37,047 nt of DNA, from the NCBI GenBank assembly GCA_029881725.1, contig JAOUMB010000027.1, positions 1 to 37,047 of the forward strand, written 5' to 3'. Of this stretch, positions 23,642 to 31,908 are shown piece by piece; position 1 is the stretch's first letter; every line of letters begins with the position of its first letter. A program made the translations under genes and the position numbers. The notes under the pieces were generated by a model, which was not told the origin of the DNA, searched no databases, and saw only the letters and a program-made list of their open reading frames with translations. The DNA is from Nitrospirota bacterium (GTDB lineage Bacteria; Nitrospirota; JACRHL01).

Positions 23642-24484
23642 TCAATCCCGGATCGCGTGAATGTCCAGATATTCGCCGCTTTCGATGCGGGTGGTGCCGT
23701 CGGTGGCCATGTTGTGGGCGGCGAACACCTTTTCCAGGTCCTTCCGCAGGGCGGTCTGCCCGGCGTCGTCCAGGGAATCGAAGGCGCGCTTGATGGGGCC
23801 GTAGTGGGTGCGGAACATCTGCACCAGTTCCGCCGTGCCGAACGGGTAGGTCCACACCGGATAGTGCCTGCGGGTGAGTTCGATGGTGGAGAAGTACGGC
23901 TGCAAGCGCGAAGTCACCGCCTCCTCGTTGCCCCACAGGAATACGGACGGCACTCCGGCGGGGGGGGGCACGTGGCCCACCAGCACCTTGAAGAACTGCC
24001 CCACAAAGCCGTCCGGGGTCCAGTTGGCCATGCGTACGCGGCCACCGGGGCGGCACACGCGGCCCATTTCCGCCGCCACCTGATCCGGCTGGGGCGAGAA
24101 CATGGCGCCGATCAGGCTGGTCACCACGTCGAACGATGCATCCGCATAGGGCAGGTCGCCGGCGTCGCCTTCATCGAAGCGGGCGTTCAGCCCTTCGTCC
24201 CGGGCGCGCCCCTGGGCGTGCTCGACCAGGTTGGTGGCGATGTCCACGCCGGTCACCTCCACCCCGTTGCGGGCGGCGGGAATGGCGATCTGCCCGGATC
24301 CGCACCCCAGATCGAGGAGTTTTTCCCCGCGGGCGATGTTCCAGCTGGCGAGAATTTCGATGGCGCCCGGTTCCATGTGGCGGGCGAAGGCCACGTAGTC
24401 GCCATCCATCCACATGGCCTTGATCCGGGTTTTGATGACGTCCATGGGGGGCGCTTGCGGGGCGGGCTGGGCCTGACTGTTCAT
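23642..24484 (-). CDS. Class I SAM-dependent methyltransferase (paralogue 1)
   Basis: 280 residues. The SAM-binding fold is visible: motif I LLDLGCGSGQIAIPAA (56-71), motif II GVDIATNLVEHA, then GDAGDLPYADASFDVVTSLIGAMF and the UbiE-like RVCRPGGRVRMANWTPDGFVGQFF. The C-terminal part (TRRHYPVWTYPFGTAELVQMFRTHYGP) is a substrate lid of unknown specificity. It is closely similar along its length to the methyltransferase at 26286-27137, well over half identical by eye, so the two are paralogues. The upstream gap 24485-24590 contains the inverted repeat cgtac-tgt-gtacg (24512-24524), a possible operator. Confidence 0.85.
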   Translation of the reverse strand: MNSQAQPAPQAPPMDVIKTRIKAMWMDGDYVAFARHMEPGAIEILASWNIARGEKLLDLGCGSGQIAIPAARNGVEVTGVDIATNLVEHAQGRARDEGLNARFDEGDAGDLPYADASFDVVTSLIGAMFSPQPDQVAAEMGRVCRPGGRVRMANWTPDGFVGQFFKVLVGHVPPPAGVPSVFLWGNEEAVTSRLQPYFSTIELTRRHYPVWTYPFGTAELVQMFRTHYGPIKRAFDSLDDAGQTALRKDLEKVFAAHNMATDGTTRIESGEYLDIHAIRD

Positions 24485-24590
24485 GACGGGTCTCCGGTGT
24501 AGGGGGGGGCACGTACTGTGTACGATTTACAAAGACTAACACCCGTGGACCGGGAGCGCCAGCGGTAAGGAAAAATGAATGCGGGGGGGG

Positions 24591-25844
24591 TTATTGCAGG
24601 TAGTGCATCATCAGCGGGTGCACCGGCTTGGAACCGTCGCGGATGGACAGGTTGATGCGATCGGCAGCGCCGTTGTGGCCACCGGACCGGAGCACGCGGC
24701 GCATGGCGATGAGGCCGTCCTTGCGCAGGTATTGAATCGATTCCAGCCCGCGTGCGTCAGCCAGAAACACGGCTTCCGGCGCGCCCTCATCCACCAGGTG
24801 GTTGATGACAGCCTCGCTCAGATCGGCGCCCATCAGGTTGGCGTGGGACAGGTTGGCGCCGCGCCAGATGAACACCCCTTTCATATTGGCGTTGACCATG
24901 CTGGCCCGGCGCAGGTCGGCCTCGGTCAGGTCCGCCCCGCGCAGGTCGGCGCCGGACAGGTTGACCCCCTCGGCGCTCACGTGCACCAGCGTGGCGCGGA
25001 ACAGGTCCGCCCCGCGCAGGTCGGTGTTCACCAGCGAGGCGTCGGTCAGGTCGGCCTGAAACAGCTTTACGTCCGCCAGATTCAGGCCGTTCAGGTTGGA
25101 GCCGGACAGGTAGGCGCCGGACAGGTTGGCCCCCAGAAGGTTGGCCCGGCTCAGGTCGCTTCCGGCCACCGAGGCGCGTTCCAGGGTGGCGCCGGACAGG
25201 TTGGCGCCGTCGAAGATGGCCCGGTTCAGGATGGCGTGGGACAGATTGCCGCGCAGGTCGGCGCGGGTGAGCCGCGCGCGCCAGAATTCAGCGCCTGTCA
25301 TGTTGGCCGAGAGGGCGGTGGCGCCGGTAAGATCGGCATCGCTCAGGTGGGCGTTGGTCAGGTCGGAGTTGTCCAGATTGGTTCGGTGCATGCGTGCGCC
25401 GGTGAACTTGGCCTCCCGCAGGGATGCGCCGTTCAGGTTGGTGCGGGTCAGGTTGGCGCCGCTGAAGTCCGCCAGGTCCATGGTTGCGCCGGGGAGTTGG
25501 GCCCCGGTGAGGTTTGCCCCGCGCAGGTTGGCCCGGACCAGATTCGCGTCGCGCACGCCCATGCCGCTGAGGTTGGCGTTGCACAGGTTGGCCCGGCGGG
25601 GATCGGCCCACTCGACGGAGCCTTTTTCCAGCAGTTGCATCCACCGGGAATGATCGGTCAGCGCCTGCCGGAACTCGTCAATGCTGGGCGTCAGGCCGTC
25701 AAACGGACCGCACATGTGCAGTTCCGGGTCGTCCCAGTCCGGGTTCATTTCCGCGGCAACCGGGGACGCCAGGGCCAGTGCGCCCATCAGGAAGACGGCC
25801 AGCAGGCGCGGCAGGGCGGAAGGGTGGAAAAATGCCCCGGTCAT
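24591..25844 (-). CDS. Exported pentapeptide-repeat protein
   Basis: 417 residues from ATG 25844, preceded by a GGAAAGG Shine-Dalgarno sequence; the longer upstream frame is not used. Residues 1-31 form a signal peptide (LLAVFLMGALALASPVAA). A short head (LTPSIDEFRQALTDHSRWMQLLEKGS) leads into about fifty A(N/D)LxxA-type pentapeptides (DANLVRANLRGANLTGAQL and so on), which fold as a right-handed square beta helix. A non-repeat C-terminal cap follows (ESIQYLRKDGLIAMRRVLRS). Function is unknown. The long open frame on the other strand here is only the shadow of the repeats. It lies between the two paralogous methyltransferases. Confidence 0.88.
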   Translation of the reverse strand: MTGAFFHPSALPRLLAVFLMGALALASPVAAEMNPDWDDPELHMCGPFDGLTPSIDEFRQALTDHSRWMQLLEKGSVEWADPRRANLCNANLSGMGVRDANLVRANLRGANLTGAQLPGATMDLADFSGANLTRTNLNGASLREAKFTGARMHRTNLDNSDLTNAHLSDADLTGATALSANMTGAEFWRARLTRADLRGNLSHAILNRAIFDGANLSGATLERASVAGSDLSRANLLGANLSGAYLSGSNLNGLNLADVKLFQADLTDASLVNTDLRGADLFRATLVHVSAEGVNLSGADLRGADLTEADLRRASMVNANMKGVFIWRGANLSHANLMGADLSEAVINHLVDEGAPEAVFLADARGLESIQYLRKDGLIAMRRVLRSGGHNGAADRINLSIRDGSKPVHPLMMHYLQ

Positions 25845-25996
25845 GCCTTTCCTTTCGGCCAATGGTGGGGATAAGGCAAGCGGAGAACGGGGGGCGGATG
25901 GCCCCTGCGGTGGCCGGGTGCGGGCGGTAAAATGAAACTGTAGGGTGGAATTCGCACCCACTTGTCCAACAGGATTCCGCCCGGAGAGGGGGCGTG

Positions 25997-26191
25997 ATGG
26001 CATTTTTGGAACGCAGCGCACAGGTGGCGAACGTGGTGTTGATTGCCGTATGGGTGGTGGGGATTGTGATCTGCCTGTATGGCCTCACCGTGGGACGTCG
26101 TCTGCTGCGGTTGACCCACCCTCAGGCCCGGCCGGAATTCGTGGTCCTGAAGGCGAAACCGATCCCGGTCTATACCCCGAAACTGCGGTAG
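25997..26191 (+). CDS. Small single-pass membrane protein
   Basis: 64 residues from ATG 25997 (GTG 25994 is the alternative), behind ggagaggggg at 25983-25992. One membrane helix (VANVVLIAVWVVGIVICLYGLTV) is followed by a basic stretch (GRRLLRLTHPQARPEF). I do not recognise the family. It is divergent from the pentapeptide-repeat gene and ends before a terminator. Confidence 0.55.
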   Translation: MAFLERSAQVANVVLIAVWVVGIVICLYGLTVGRRLLRLTHPQARPEFVVLKAKPIPVYTPKLR

Positions 26192-26224
26192 CCTAGCGGG
26201 GGCGACGGAAGGCGGGGGGACAGG

Positions 26225-26264
26225 AAAAGGCCCGGCGGGGTGTGCCGTCCCGCCGGGCCTTTTT
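26225..26264. terminator. Bidirectional rho-independent terminator
   Basis: aaaaggcccggcggg (26225-26239) pairs with cccgccgggcctttt (26249-26263), giving a GC-rich stem flanked by A and T runs on each side. It therefore works in both directions. It lies between the small membrane protein gene (plus) and methyltransferase 2 (minus), which converge on it. Confidence 0.88.
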
Positions 26265-26285
26265 GGGGTGTGTCCGGTGCCCGGA

Positions 26286-27137
26286 TCAGATCCGGGTGCC
26301 CTCCACCTCCAGGTATTCGCCGTCCAGCAGCGTGGTCCCGTCGGTGGCCTTGTTGTGGGCCGTGTAGACCTCTACCAGATCACGCCGCAGGGCCGCTTCC
26401 CCTTCCGGGCCCACTGCGGCGAACGCGCGGGTGGTGGGGCCGTAATAGGTGCGGAACAGTTCCACCACGCCCTCCGGGCCGAACGGGTAGTGCCACAGAG
26501 GGTAGCGCTTGCGGGTCAGCTTGAGGTCGAAGTGCTTGCCCAACCGCTCCGTCACGGTTTCCTCGTCACCCCACAGGGAGTAGGGCACCACGCCGGCGGG
26601 CGGGGCCACGTGCTTGCCGATCACCTTGAACAACTGCCCCACGAATCCCTGCGGGGTCCAGTTGACCATGCGCACCGTGCCGCCGGGACGGCACACGCGG
26701 GCGAACTCGGCGGCCACCTTGTCCGGCTGCGGGGCGAACATGGCGCCGATCAGCGTGGTAATCATGTCGAAGGAGGCATCCGGGAACGGCAGGTCCTCGG
26801 CGTCGCCCTCCAGGAAGGTGGCGTCCAGCCCCTCGATGCGGGCGCGGCCCCTGGCGTGCGCCACCAGGTTGGCGGCGATGTCCACGCCGGTCACGTTCAC
26901 CCCGGCGCGGGCGGCGGGGATGGCGATCTGCCCGGCGCCGCAGGCCACGTCCAGAAGCTCGGTTCCGGGGGCGATGTTCCATTCCTCCAGGATCTGGCAA
27001 GCGCCGTCTTCCATGTACTGGGCGAAGGAAACGTAGTCGCCGTCCTCCCAGGTGGCCTTCAGTTTGGTCTTGACGGCCTCCATGTTCGGGGTGTTCGGGG
27101 TGTTCGGGGAAGGGGTGGTTTGGGTCTGCGTGGTCAT
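26286..27137 (-). CDS. Class I SAM-dependent methyltransferase (paralogue 2)
   Basis: 283 residues from ATG 27137, with GGAG upstream; the longer frame to 27365 passes through the regulatory region and is rejected. The N-terminus is a low-complexity Thr/Pro/Asn stretch (QTTPSPNTPNTPN). Motif I is LLDVACGAGQIAIPAA (61-76), followed by GVDIAANLVAHA, GDAEDLPFPDASFDMITTLIGAMF and RVCRPGGTVRMVNWTPQGFVGQLF. It is nearly collinear with paralogue 1. It is transcribed away from the HxlR-type regulator, which may control it through the direct repeats between them. The substrate is unknown. Confidence 0.86.
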   Translation of the reverse strand: MTTQTQTTPSPNTPNTPNMEAVKTKLKATWEDGDYVSFAQYMEDGACQILEEWNIAPGTELLDVACGAGQIAIPAARAGVNVTGVDIAANLVAHARGRARIEGLDATFLEGDAEDLPFPDASFDMITTLIGAMFAPQPDKVAAEFARVCRPGGTVRMVNWTPQGFVGQLFKVIGKHVAPPAGVVPYSLWGDEETVTERLGKHFDLKLTRKRYPLWHYPFGPEGVVELFRTYYGPTTRAFAAVGPEGEAALRRDLVEVYTAHNKATDGTTLLDGEYLEVEGTRI

Positions 27138-27261
27138 GGTCCATTCTCCATCTGTTAAAATGCTTGGCAAACACAACATTGTGCCGCCCTCCGGCGGGGT
27201 CATCCGCGCCGTTGGGGTAAAGGTATCGGGGATGCCGGGGGGCAAATAGTGCGGGAAGTGG

Positions 27262-27296
27262 AGTAACCCACTACTTGTTTTAAAGTAATCCACTAC
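27262..27296 (+). promoter_or_regulatory. Two 13-bp direct repeats between the methyltransferase and HxlR genes
   Basis: agtaacccactac (27262-27274) and agtaatccactac (27284-27296) differ at one base and start 22 bases apart, two DNA turns. A related inverted piece, tagtagttggg, follows at 27302. A regulator binding both on the same DNA face is the simplest reading; the HxlR protein encoded just downstream is the obvious candidate. Confidence 0.55.
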
Positions 27297-27331
27297 GCAT
27301 TTAGTAGTTGGGGCATTTGCGGGGTGATGGA

Positions 27332-28021
27332 ATGATCGAATACGGCCAGTTTTGCCCGGTTTCAAAGGCGGCGGAGGTGCTGGGGGAGCGGTGGACGTTC
27401 CTCATCGTGCGCGGGCTGCTCGGCGGCGCCACCCGCTTCAACACCATCCACCGGGGGGTGTCGAAAATCTCCCCCACGGTGCTCAACAAGCGCTTGCAGG
27501 AGCTGGAGGCGGCGGGGATTCTGGTCAAGAAGCGCATTCCCGACCAGCGCGGCTACGAATACCACCTGACCGAGTGCGGGCGCGACCTGGGGCCGCTGGT
27601 GATGGGCCTTGGCGAGTGGGGCATGAAATGGGCCCGCTCCACCATGAGTGACGAGGAACTGGACGTGCAGCTGTTGATGTTCGACATCAGCAACCGCATC
27701 AACCCGGAGGGGCTGCCGGGGGGGCGCACGCTGCTCAAGTGGCGCTACACCGATCTGGACGAGCACGACCGGTGGTGGATCAAGGTGGAGGGCGACGTGG
27801 ACCTGTGCACCGACCATCCGGGCGGTGAGGTGGACATCAACTTCGTCACCGACCTGCGCACCATGACCGAGGTGTGGATCGGCGATCTTTCCCTGCGCGA
27901 GGCCCGCGCCAGCAAGCGCCTGATGATTACCGGCCCCACCGCCTGCCTGAGCAACCTGAGCCGCTGGCTGCCGCTGTCGGCGTTTTCGGGGATTCGGCCG
28001 GGGGAGATGGGGAAGGGCTAG
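27332..28021 (+). CDS. HxlR-family regulator with C-terminal SCP2-like domain
   Basis: 229 residues from ATG 27332. The N-terminal ~105 residues are an HxlR winged helix (CPVSKAAEVLGERWTFLIVRGLLGG, RFNTIHRGVSKISPTVLNKRLQELEAAGILVKKR, YHLTECGRDLGPLV). The C-terminal half (LKWRYTDLDEHDRWWIKVEGDVDLCTDHPGGEVDINFVTDLRTM, with ASKRLMITGP) resembles the SCP2 sterol-carrier fold. In this position it would be a hydrophobic-ligand pocket controlling DNA binding. It is divergent from methyltransferase 2, and direct repeats lie between them. The ligand is unknown. The wHTH call is secure, the SCP2 call moderately so. Confidence 0.82.
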   Translation: MIEYGQFCPVSKAAEVLGERWTFLIVRGLLGGATRFNTIHRGVSKISPTVLNKRLQELEAAGILVKKRIPDQRGYEYHLTECGRDLGPLVMGLGEWGMKWARSTMSDEELDVQLLMFDISNRINPEGLPGGRTLLKWRYTDLDEHDRWWIKVEGDVDLCTDHPGGEVDINFVTDLRTMTEVWIGDLSLREARASKRLMITGPTACLSNLSRWLPLSAFSGIRPGEMGKG

Positions 28022-28030
28022 CGCGACTAG

Positions 28031-28351
28031 TTACGTCACGATGCGTGACTGATGCAGCAAATCATTTTGTGTCTTGAGGAAGTACCCACGCTCACACCAG
28101 TATCTGACGGTGATGTCGGGTTGATCCTGAAACAGGTCCTTCGCAATTACACAATTCTCCCGGTTGTATTTTTCTCCGTAGATGGAATCGAAGGTGGCTG
28201 TGTGGACGCGCATTTCGACATCACCCGGCGCAACCGGAACACTGCTCCGGTAAAGCGCGTAGACGGATTCGGGTGAAGGGCGATTTGTTCCATCCGCACA
28301 CGCCGGGACGCCTGTCAGCAGTATGACTGTCGCGACTAGGAATCTGGTCAT
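28031..28351 (-). CDS. Small exported protein of unknown function
   Basis: 106 residues from ATG 28351, with GGGGGA upstream. Residues 1-20 are a signal peptide (LVATVILLTGVPACA). Cleavage after ACA is likely, and a lipoprotein site at VPAC is a weaker alternative. The mature part (VAPGDVEMRVHTATFDSIYGEKYNRENC, YWCERGYF) has two cysteines that could form a disulfide. I do not recognise a family. The gene is visibly more AT-rich than its neighbours, and cgcgactag occurs just past its 3' end (28022-28030) and within its first codons (28331-28339). Confidence 0.55.
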   Translation of the reverse strand: MTRFLVATVILLTGVPACADGTNRPSPESVYALYRSSVPVAPGDVEMRVHTATFDSIYGEKYNRENCVIAKDLFQDQPDITVRYWCERGYFLKTQNDLLHQSRIVT

Positions 28352-28379
28352 TGTTCCCCCTCAATGGCCCGCCTTATTT

Positions 28380-28865
28380 TCAACCCTTCTCCTCCGTCTC
28401 CGCAATCCGCTCGCGGCGCATCTTGGCCTTGCCCTGGATAATCCCGGCCACCTCGAAATCGCGCTTTTCCTCCTTGGTCTCCACCAGCAGCGGCGGCACC
28501 GGGGTGGGGCGGTGGGCGTTGTTCAGCGCCACAAAGGAAAAATGCGCGGTGATGGCGTGGCGGCGCTCGCCGGTCAGGGGGTTGTCGGTGTACACGTCCA
28601 CCTTCACCACCATGCTGGTGCGGCCGGTGGCCACCACGCGGGCCAGAATCTCGATCTGCTCTCCCACGTGAATGGGGCTTTTAAAGTCCATGGCCTCGGC
28701 GGAGGCCGTGGTCACGATGCGCTGGGCGTAGTTGCCCGCCGCCATGGCGCCCACTTTGTCCATCAGCGCCATCAGGTTGCCGCCGAACATGGAGCCGTAC
28801 GGGTTGGCATCGTTGGGGAACACCAGTTCCCAGGTGCTCAGGGTGGTGGATTTCTTCGGTTGCAT
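28380..28865 (-). CDS. YciA-like acyl-CoA thioesterase (hotdog fold)
   Basis: 161 residues from ATG 28865 behind GGGGAG. The enzyme family hydrolyses acyl-CoA to free acid and CoA. The hotdog pattern is clear: VFPNDANPYGSMFGGNLMALMDKVGAMAAGNYA with the conserved N and D, ASAEAMDFKSPIHVGEQIEILARVV, and a C-terminal EEKRDFEVAGIIQGKAKMRRERIAE. It starts eight bases after the recQ stop, so both are in one operon. Chain-length preference cannot be told. Confidence 0.85.
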   Translation of the reverse strand: MQPKKSTTLSTWELVFPNDANPYGSMFGGNLMALMDKVGAMAAGNYAQRIVTTASAEAMDFKSPIHVGEQIEILARVVATGRTSMVVKVDVYTDNPLTGERRHAITAHFSFVALNNAHRPTPVPPLLVETKEEKRDFEVAGIIQGKAKMRRERIAETEEKG

Positions 28866-28873
28866 GATCTCCC

Positions 28874-31252
28874 CTATCCGTGGGTGTGGTCGCGGATCGC
28901 GGTTAAAAACAGGTCGCCATACTTCTCGATCTTGCGCTCGCCGACCCCGTTCACCGCCAGCAGGGCGGCGGGATCGGCGGGCTTCAGCACGCTCATTTCC
29001 GCCAGCGTGCGGTCCGGGAAGATGCGGTAGGCGGGCACATCCTCCTCCTTCGCCAGCCGGTTGCGCAATCCCTTCAGCCGCGCCATCAGGTCCGGGTCGG
29101 CATTCTCCAGCCACACCGCCCGCTCCGACTCCCCTGCCGCGCGGCGCACCGATCCGGCGGCGCTGGCGGTGGATTTTGGCATGTCGCCCGGAATGCGCAG
29201 TTGCACGCCGGTCTGTTCCCCCTTCAGCACCGCCAGCCCCGCGTCGGTCATCATCAGTACCGGGCGGCGCATGGCCCCCTCGCCCGCGTCCTGGCGCTTC
29301 AGGAATCCCTGGGCGGCCAGTTGCTCCAGCAGATCGGCCACCTGCTTCTGGGTGTATTGCCGCAGCAGGCCGTAGGTGCTGGCCTGATCCAGCCCGTGGC
29401 GGCGCAGGGAATCGGTGTTGGCGCCGGTCAGGTGGGCGGCAATGGTGTTGGTGCCGAAGCTCATCCGCCCCTTGCGGCAGCGGGCCACGCCGGACAGCAG
29501 CTTGCGGGAAAGCTCGGTGGCCTCTTTGGGGGCGGCGGCGGTGTGGCCGCTCAGGCACCGGTCGCAGGCGCCGCAGGTGGGCTGGTGGGCCTCGCCGAAG
29601 TGGCCCAGAATCGCCCCCCGGCGGCAGCCCGGCGCGCGGCAATAGGCCTCCATCGCATCCAGACAGGTAAACGCCCAGGCGCGTTTCCGCTCCACCGCGT
29701 CAAAATCCACCGGCGGCAGATCGGTGGACAGCAGGCGCACCCCGCGCCCCCGGAACGGCGGCGTGTAGCGGATGGCCCCGGCGGCCTCCATGGCGTGAAT
29801 GCCGCGCAGCAGGGCCTCCGTTTCCAGCCCCGATTCGTGGGCCAGGTCGGCGGGGGGGATCTCCAGCGCGCCCACCTCGCCCACCGGCATGTGGAACTCC
29901 AGCGCGGCCAGAATCTGCCGCTGCACGGTGGCCCGCTCGCTCACCTTGGTGCGGTCCAGCACCTGAAACAGGGCCGGGTTGGAGCGGGGGTGCAGGCGCT
30001 GGATGCCGCCCGCCTGTTCCAGCAGCTTGAGGGAGGCGGAAACGGCGAATTCGGAGCCGTCCTCGCCGGTGCGGGAGAGCACCTCCCGGTTGGACAGCTC
30101 GGCAATGCCGTCGATGGCGGATTCGGCCAGCACCTCCCACACCCGGCGCACCAGGGTGGGGGTGGGGTAGGTGCCGTTGATGAAGAATTCCTGGGTGAAA
30201 CGGTCGCCGCCGCCGAACAGCAGGGTGCAGCGCGAATCCCCCCCGTCGCGCCCGGCGCGGCCCGCCTCCTGGTAATAGGCCTCCAGGGTGCCGGGCATGT
30301 CGTAATGCAGCACAAAGCGCACGTTGGCCTTGTCCACCCCCATGCCGAAGGCGTTGGTGGCCACGATCAGTTCGGTTTCACCGCCGATGAAGGCGTCCTG
30401 CGCGGCTTCGCGGGCCTCGTCGGGCAGGCCCGCGTGGTAGGCGGTGACCGAATAGCCCAGGTCGTGCAACTGGCTGGACACCTCGTCCACGTGCTTGCGG
30501 GTGGCGCAATAGATGATGCCCGGCCCCGGTGTGGTTTTGATAAATTCGTGGGCGGCGTCCTTCTTGCGCACCCCCTCCTTCACTTCCAGAAACAGGTTGC
30601 GCCGGTCGAAGCCGGTGACCCGCCGGAAGGCGTTGTCCATGCCCAGCAGGGCGGCGATATCGTCCTGCACCTGGGGGGTGGCGGTGGCGGTGAGGGCGGC
30701 CACCGGCGGGCGGCCGAGCTTGTCGATGGCGTCGATCAGGGTCAGGTAGGCGGGGCGGAAGTCGTGGCCCCACTGGCTGATGCAGTGGGCTTCGTCCACC
30801 GCCACGCGGGCCACCTGCACGCCGTTCATGGCGGCCATGAACCAGCGCGAGCCGAAGCGTTCCGGGGCCACGTACAGCAGGCGAATGTCGCCGGACCGCA
30901 CCCGGTCCATGATGGCCCGCACCTCGTCGAAGGACAGGGACGAATTGACCGCCGCCGCCGGGATGCCCTTTTGCAACAGGGCGTCCACCTGGTCCTTCAT
31001 CAGGGCGATGAGGGGGGATACCACCAGGGTCACCCCTTCGGTGATGCAGGCGGGAAGCTGATAGCAGAGCGATTTGCCCCCGCCGGTGGGCATCACCGCC
31101 AGCACGTCCCGGCCGGCGGTCATGGCGGCCACGATGTCGGCCTGCCCCTCGCGGAAGGCATCGAACCCGAACCGTTCCTTGAGCGCCTGGTAGGCGCGGG
31201 GCGGCAGGTCCGAGGGGTTCGCGGACAGGGGTTCGGAGGCGGGGGAGGTCAC
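28874..31252 (-). CDS. recQ: ATP-dependent DNA helicase RecQ
   Basis: 792 residues from GTG 31252, against 609 in Escherichia coli. RecQ unwinds DNA 3'-5' in recombination and repair. Helicase motifs are in order: LAVMPTGGGKSLCYQLP (51-67), VAVDEAHCISQWGHDFRP with DEAH 153-156, LTATATP, IIYCATRKHV, VATNAFGMGVDKANVRFV and YYQEAGRAGRDG. A zinc-binding cluster (YCRAPGC through CGACDRC) and a winged-helix region follow. The HRDC domain at the C-terminus reads LKGLRNRLAKEEDVPAYRIFPDRTL. The extra length is an enlarged region between the helicase core and the zinc site, plus linkers. Confidence 0.94.
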   Translation of the reverse strand: MTSPASEPLSANPSDLPPRAYQALKERFGFDAFREGQADIVAAMTAGRDVLAVMPTGGGKSLCYQLPACITEGVTLVVSPLIALMKDQVDALLQKGIPAAAVNSSLSFDEVRAIMDRVRSGDIRLLYVAPERFGSRWFMAAMNGVQVARVAVDEAHCISQWGHDFRPAYLTLIDAIDKLGRPPVAALTATATPQVQDDIAALLGMDNAFRRVTGFDRRNLFLEVKEGVRKKDAAHEFIKTTPGPGIIYCATRKHVDEVSSQLHDLGYSVTAYHAGLPDEAREAAQDAFIGGETELIVATNAFGMGVDKANVRFVLHYDMPGTLEAYYQEAGRAGRDGGDSRCTLLFGGGDRFTQEFFINGTYPTPTLVRRVWEVLAESAIDGIAELSNREVLSRTGEDGSEFAVSASLKLLEQAGGIQRLHPRSNPALFQVLDRTKVSERATVQRQILAALEFHMPVGEVGALEIPPADLAHESGLETEALLRGIHAMEAAGAIRYTPPFRGRGVRLLSTDLPPVDFDAVERKRAWAFTCLDAMEAYCRAPGCRRGAILGHFGEAHQPTCGACDRCLSGHTAAAPKEATELSRKLLSGVARCRKGRMSFGTNTIAAHLTGANTDSLRRHGLDQASTYGLLRQYTQKQVADLLEQLAAQGFLKRQDAGEGAMRRPVLMMTDAGLAVLKGEQTGVQLRIPGDMPKSTASAAGSVRRAAGESERAVWLENADPDLMARLKGLRNRLAKEEDVPAYRIFPDRTLAEMSVLKPADPAALLAVNGVGERKIEKYGDLFLTAIRDHTHG

Positions 31253-31351
31253 AATGGCGGCTGCTGATAAATGGATAAAAAAGAGGGTTCAGTCTAACCG
31301 ATCCGGCACGGCGATGGACAGGGGCGGGGTGCGCCGGGGCGGGGGGGTCCG

Positions 31352-31357
31352 TATACT
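31352..31357 (+). promoter_or_regulatory. -10 box placed to give a leaderless NYN transcript
   Basis: TATACT ends seven bases before ATG 31364, and no Shine-Dalgarno sequence lies in between. Transcription would start at or next to the A of the start codon. No convincing -35 box is seen. Confidence 0.4.
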
Positions 31358-31363
31358 GCCTCC

Positions 31364-31894
31364 ATGGCGGTACGACTGGTGATAGACGGGTACAACCTGG
31401 TGGCGGCCCTGTGGGGCATGGGCACCAGTGCGCGGGAACTGGAACGGCAGCGTGCGGAGATGATCCGCATGCTGGCCCGCTACCGGGAGCAGCGCCCGCA
31501 CCCGATCCACGTGGTGTGGGACGGCTGGAAGGACGGCGACCCGATGGGCAGCCGCACGGTGGACCACGGCATCCGGGTCACCTTTTCCCCCAAGGGCATC
31601 ACCGCGGACGAGGTGATTCGCGACCTGCTGGCGGAGTCGGACCGGGTTTCGGGCACGGTGGTGGTGACCAGCGACCGCACGGTGCAGGGCTGGGCCCGCA
31701 GCGCCGGAGCCGAAAGCGTGGAAAGCTGGTCCTTTGTGGACCGCCTGACCCTGGCCGGGGCCGAGGGGGTGAACCCGGAAGCGGAGGGGGAAGCGGAGGA
31801 CGAGGTGTGGTCCGGCGACACCCGCAAAAAAGGCAACCCCCGGCGCGCCTCGCGCCGGAAAAAGGCGGTGGAGCGGCAGTTGAAGAAGCTGTAG
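31364..31894 (+). CDS. YacP-like NYN-domain ribonuclease
   Basis: 176 residues from ATG 31364. YacP/Rae1-type NYN proteins are PIN-like nucleases that cut RNA, in Bacillus on the ribosome. The family start LVIDGYNLVAAL carries the acidic D8 and N11, HVVWDGWKDGD has D53, ITADEVIRDLL has D82/E83, and VVVTSDRTVQGWA has D104. These are the expected metal ligands. The C-terminus is strongly basic (KKGNPRRASRRKKAVERQLKKL), fitting RNA or ribosome binding. It is divergent from recQ. Confidence 0.8.
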   Translation: MAVRLVIDGYNLVAALWGMGTSARELERQRAEMIRMLARYREQRPHPIHVVWDGWKDGDPMGSRTVDHGIRVTFSPKGITADEVIRDLLAESDRVSGTVVVTSDRTVQGWARSAGAESVESWSFVDRLTLAGAEGVNPEAEGEAEDEVWSGDTRKKGNPRRASRRKKAVERQLKKL

Positions 31895-31908
31895 CGGCGA
31901 GAGGTGCC

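Noticed and set aside
24579-25874. Long plus-strand open frame with repeated V-G-x-G-Q-V-G pattern
   Set aside because: It is the exact antisense of the pentapeptide-repeat gene; the pattern comes from the repeat codons, and the sense frame has a signal peptide and ribosome site.
27138-27365. Upstream extension of methyltransferase 2
   Set aside because: It would translate the divergent promoter and operator region; ATG 27137 has a ribosome site and matches the paralogue.
29201-31267. 688-codon plus-strand frame opposite recQ
   Set aside because: It is antisense to a clear RecQ with all motifs and has His/Gly/Gln-rich composition typical of shadows in high-GC DNA.
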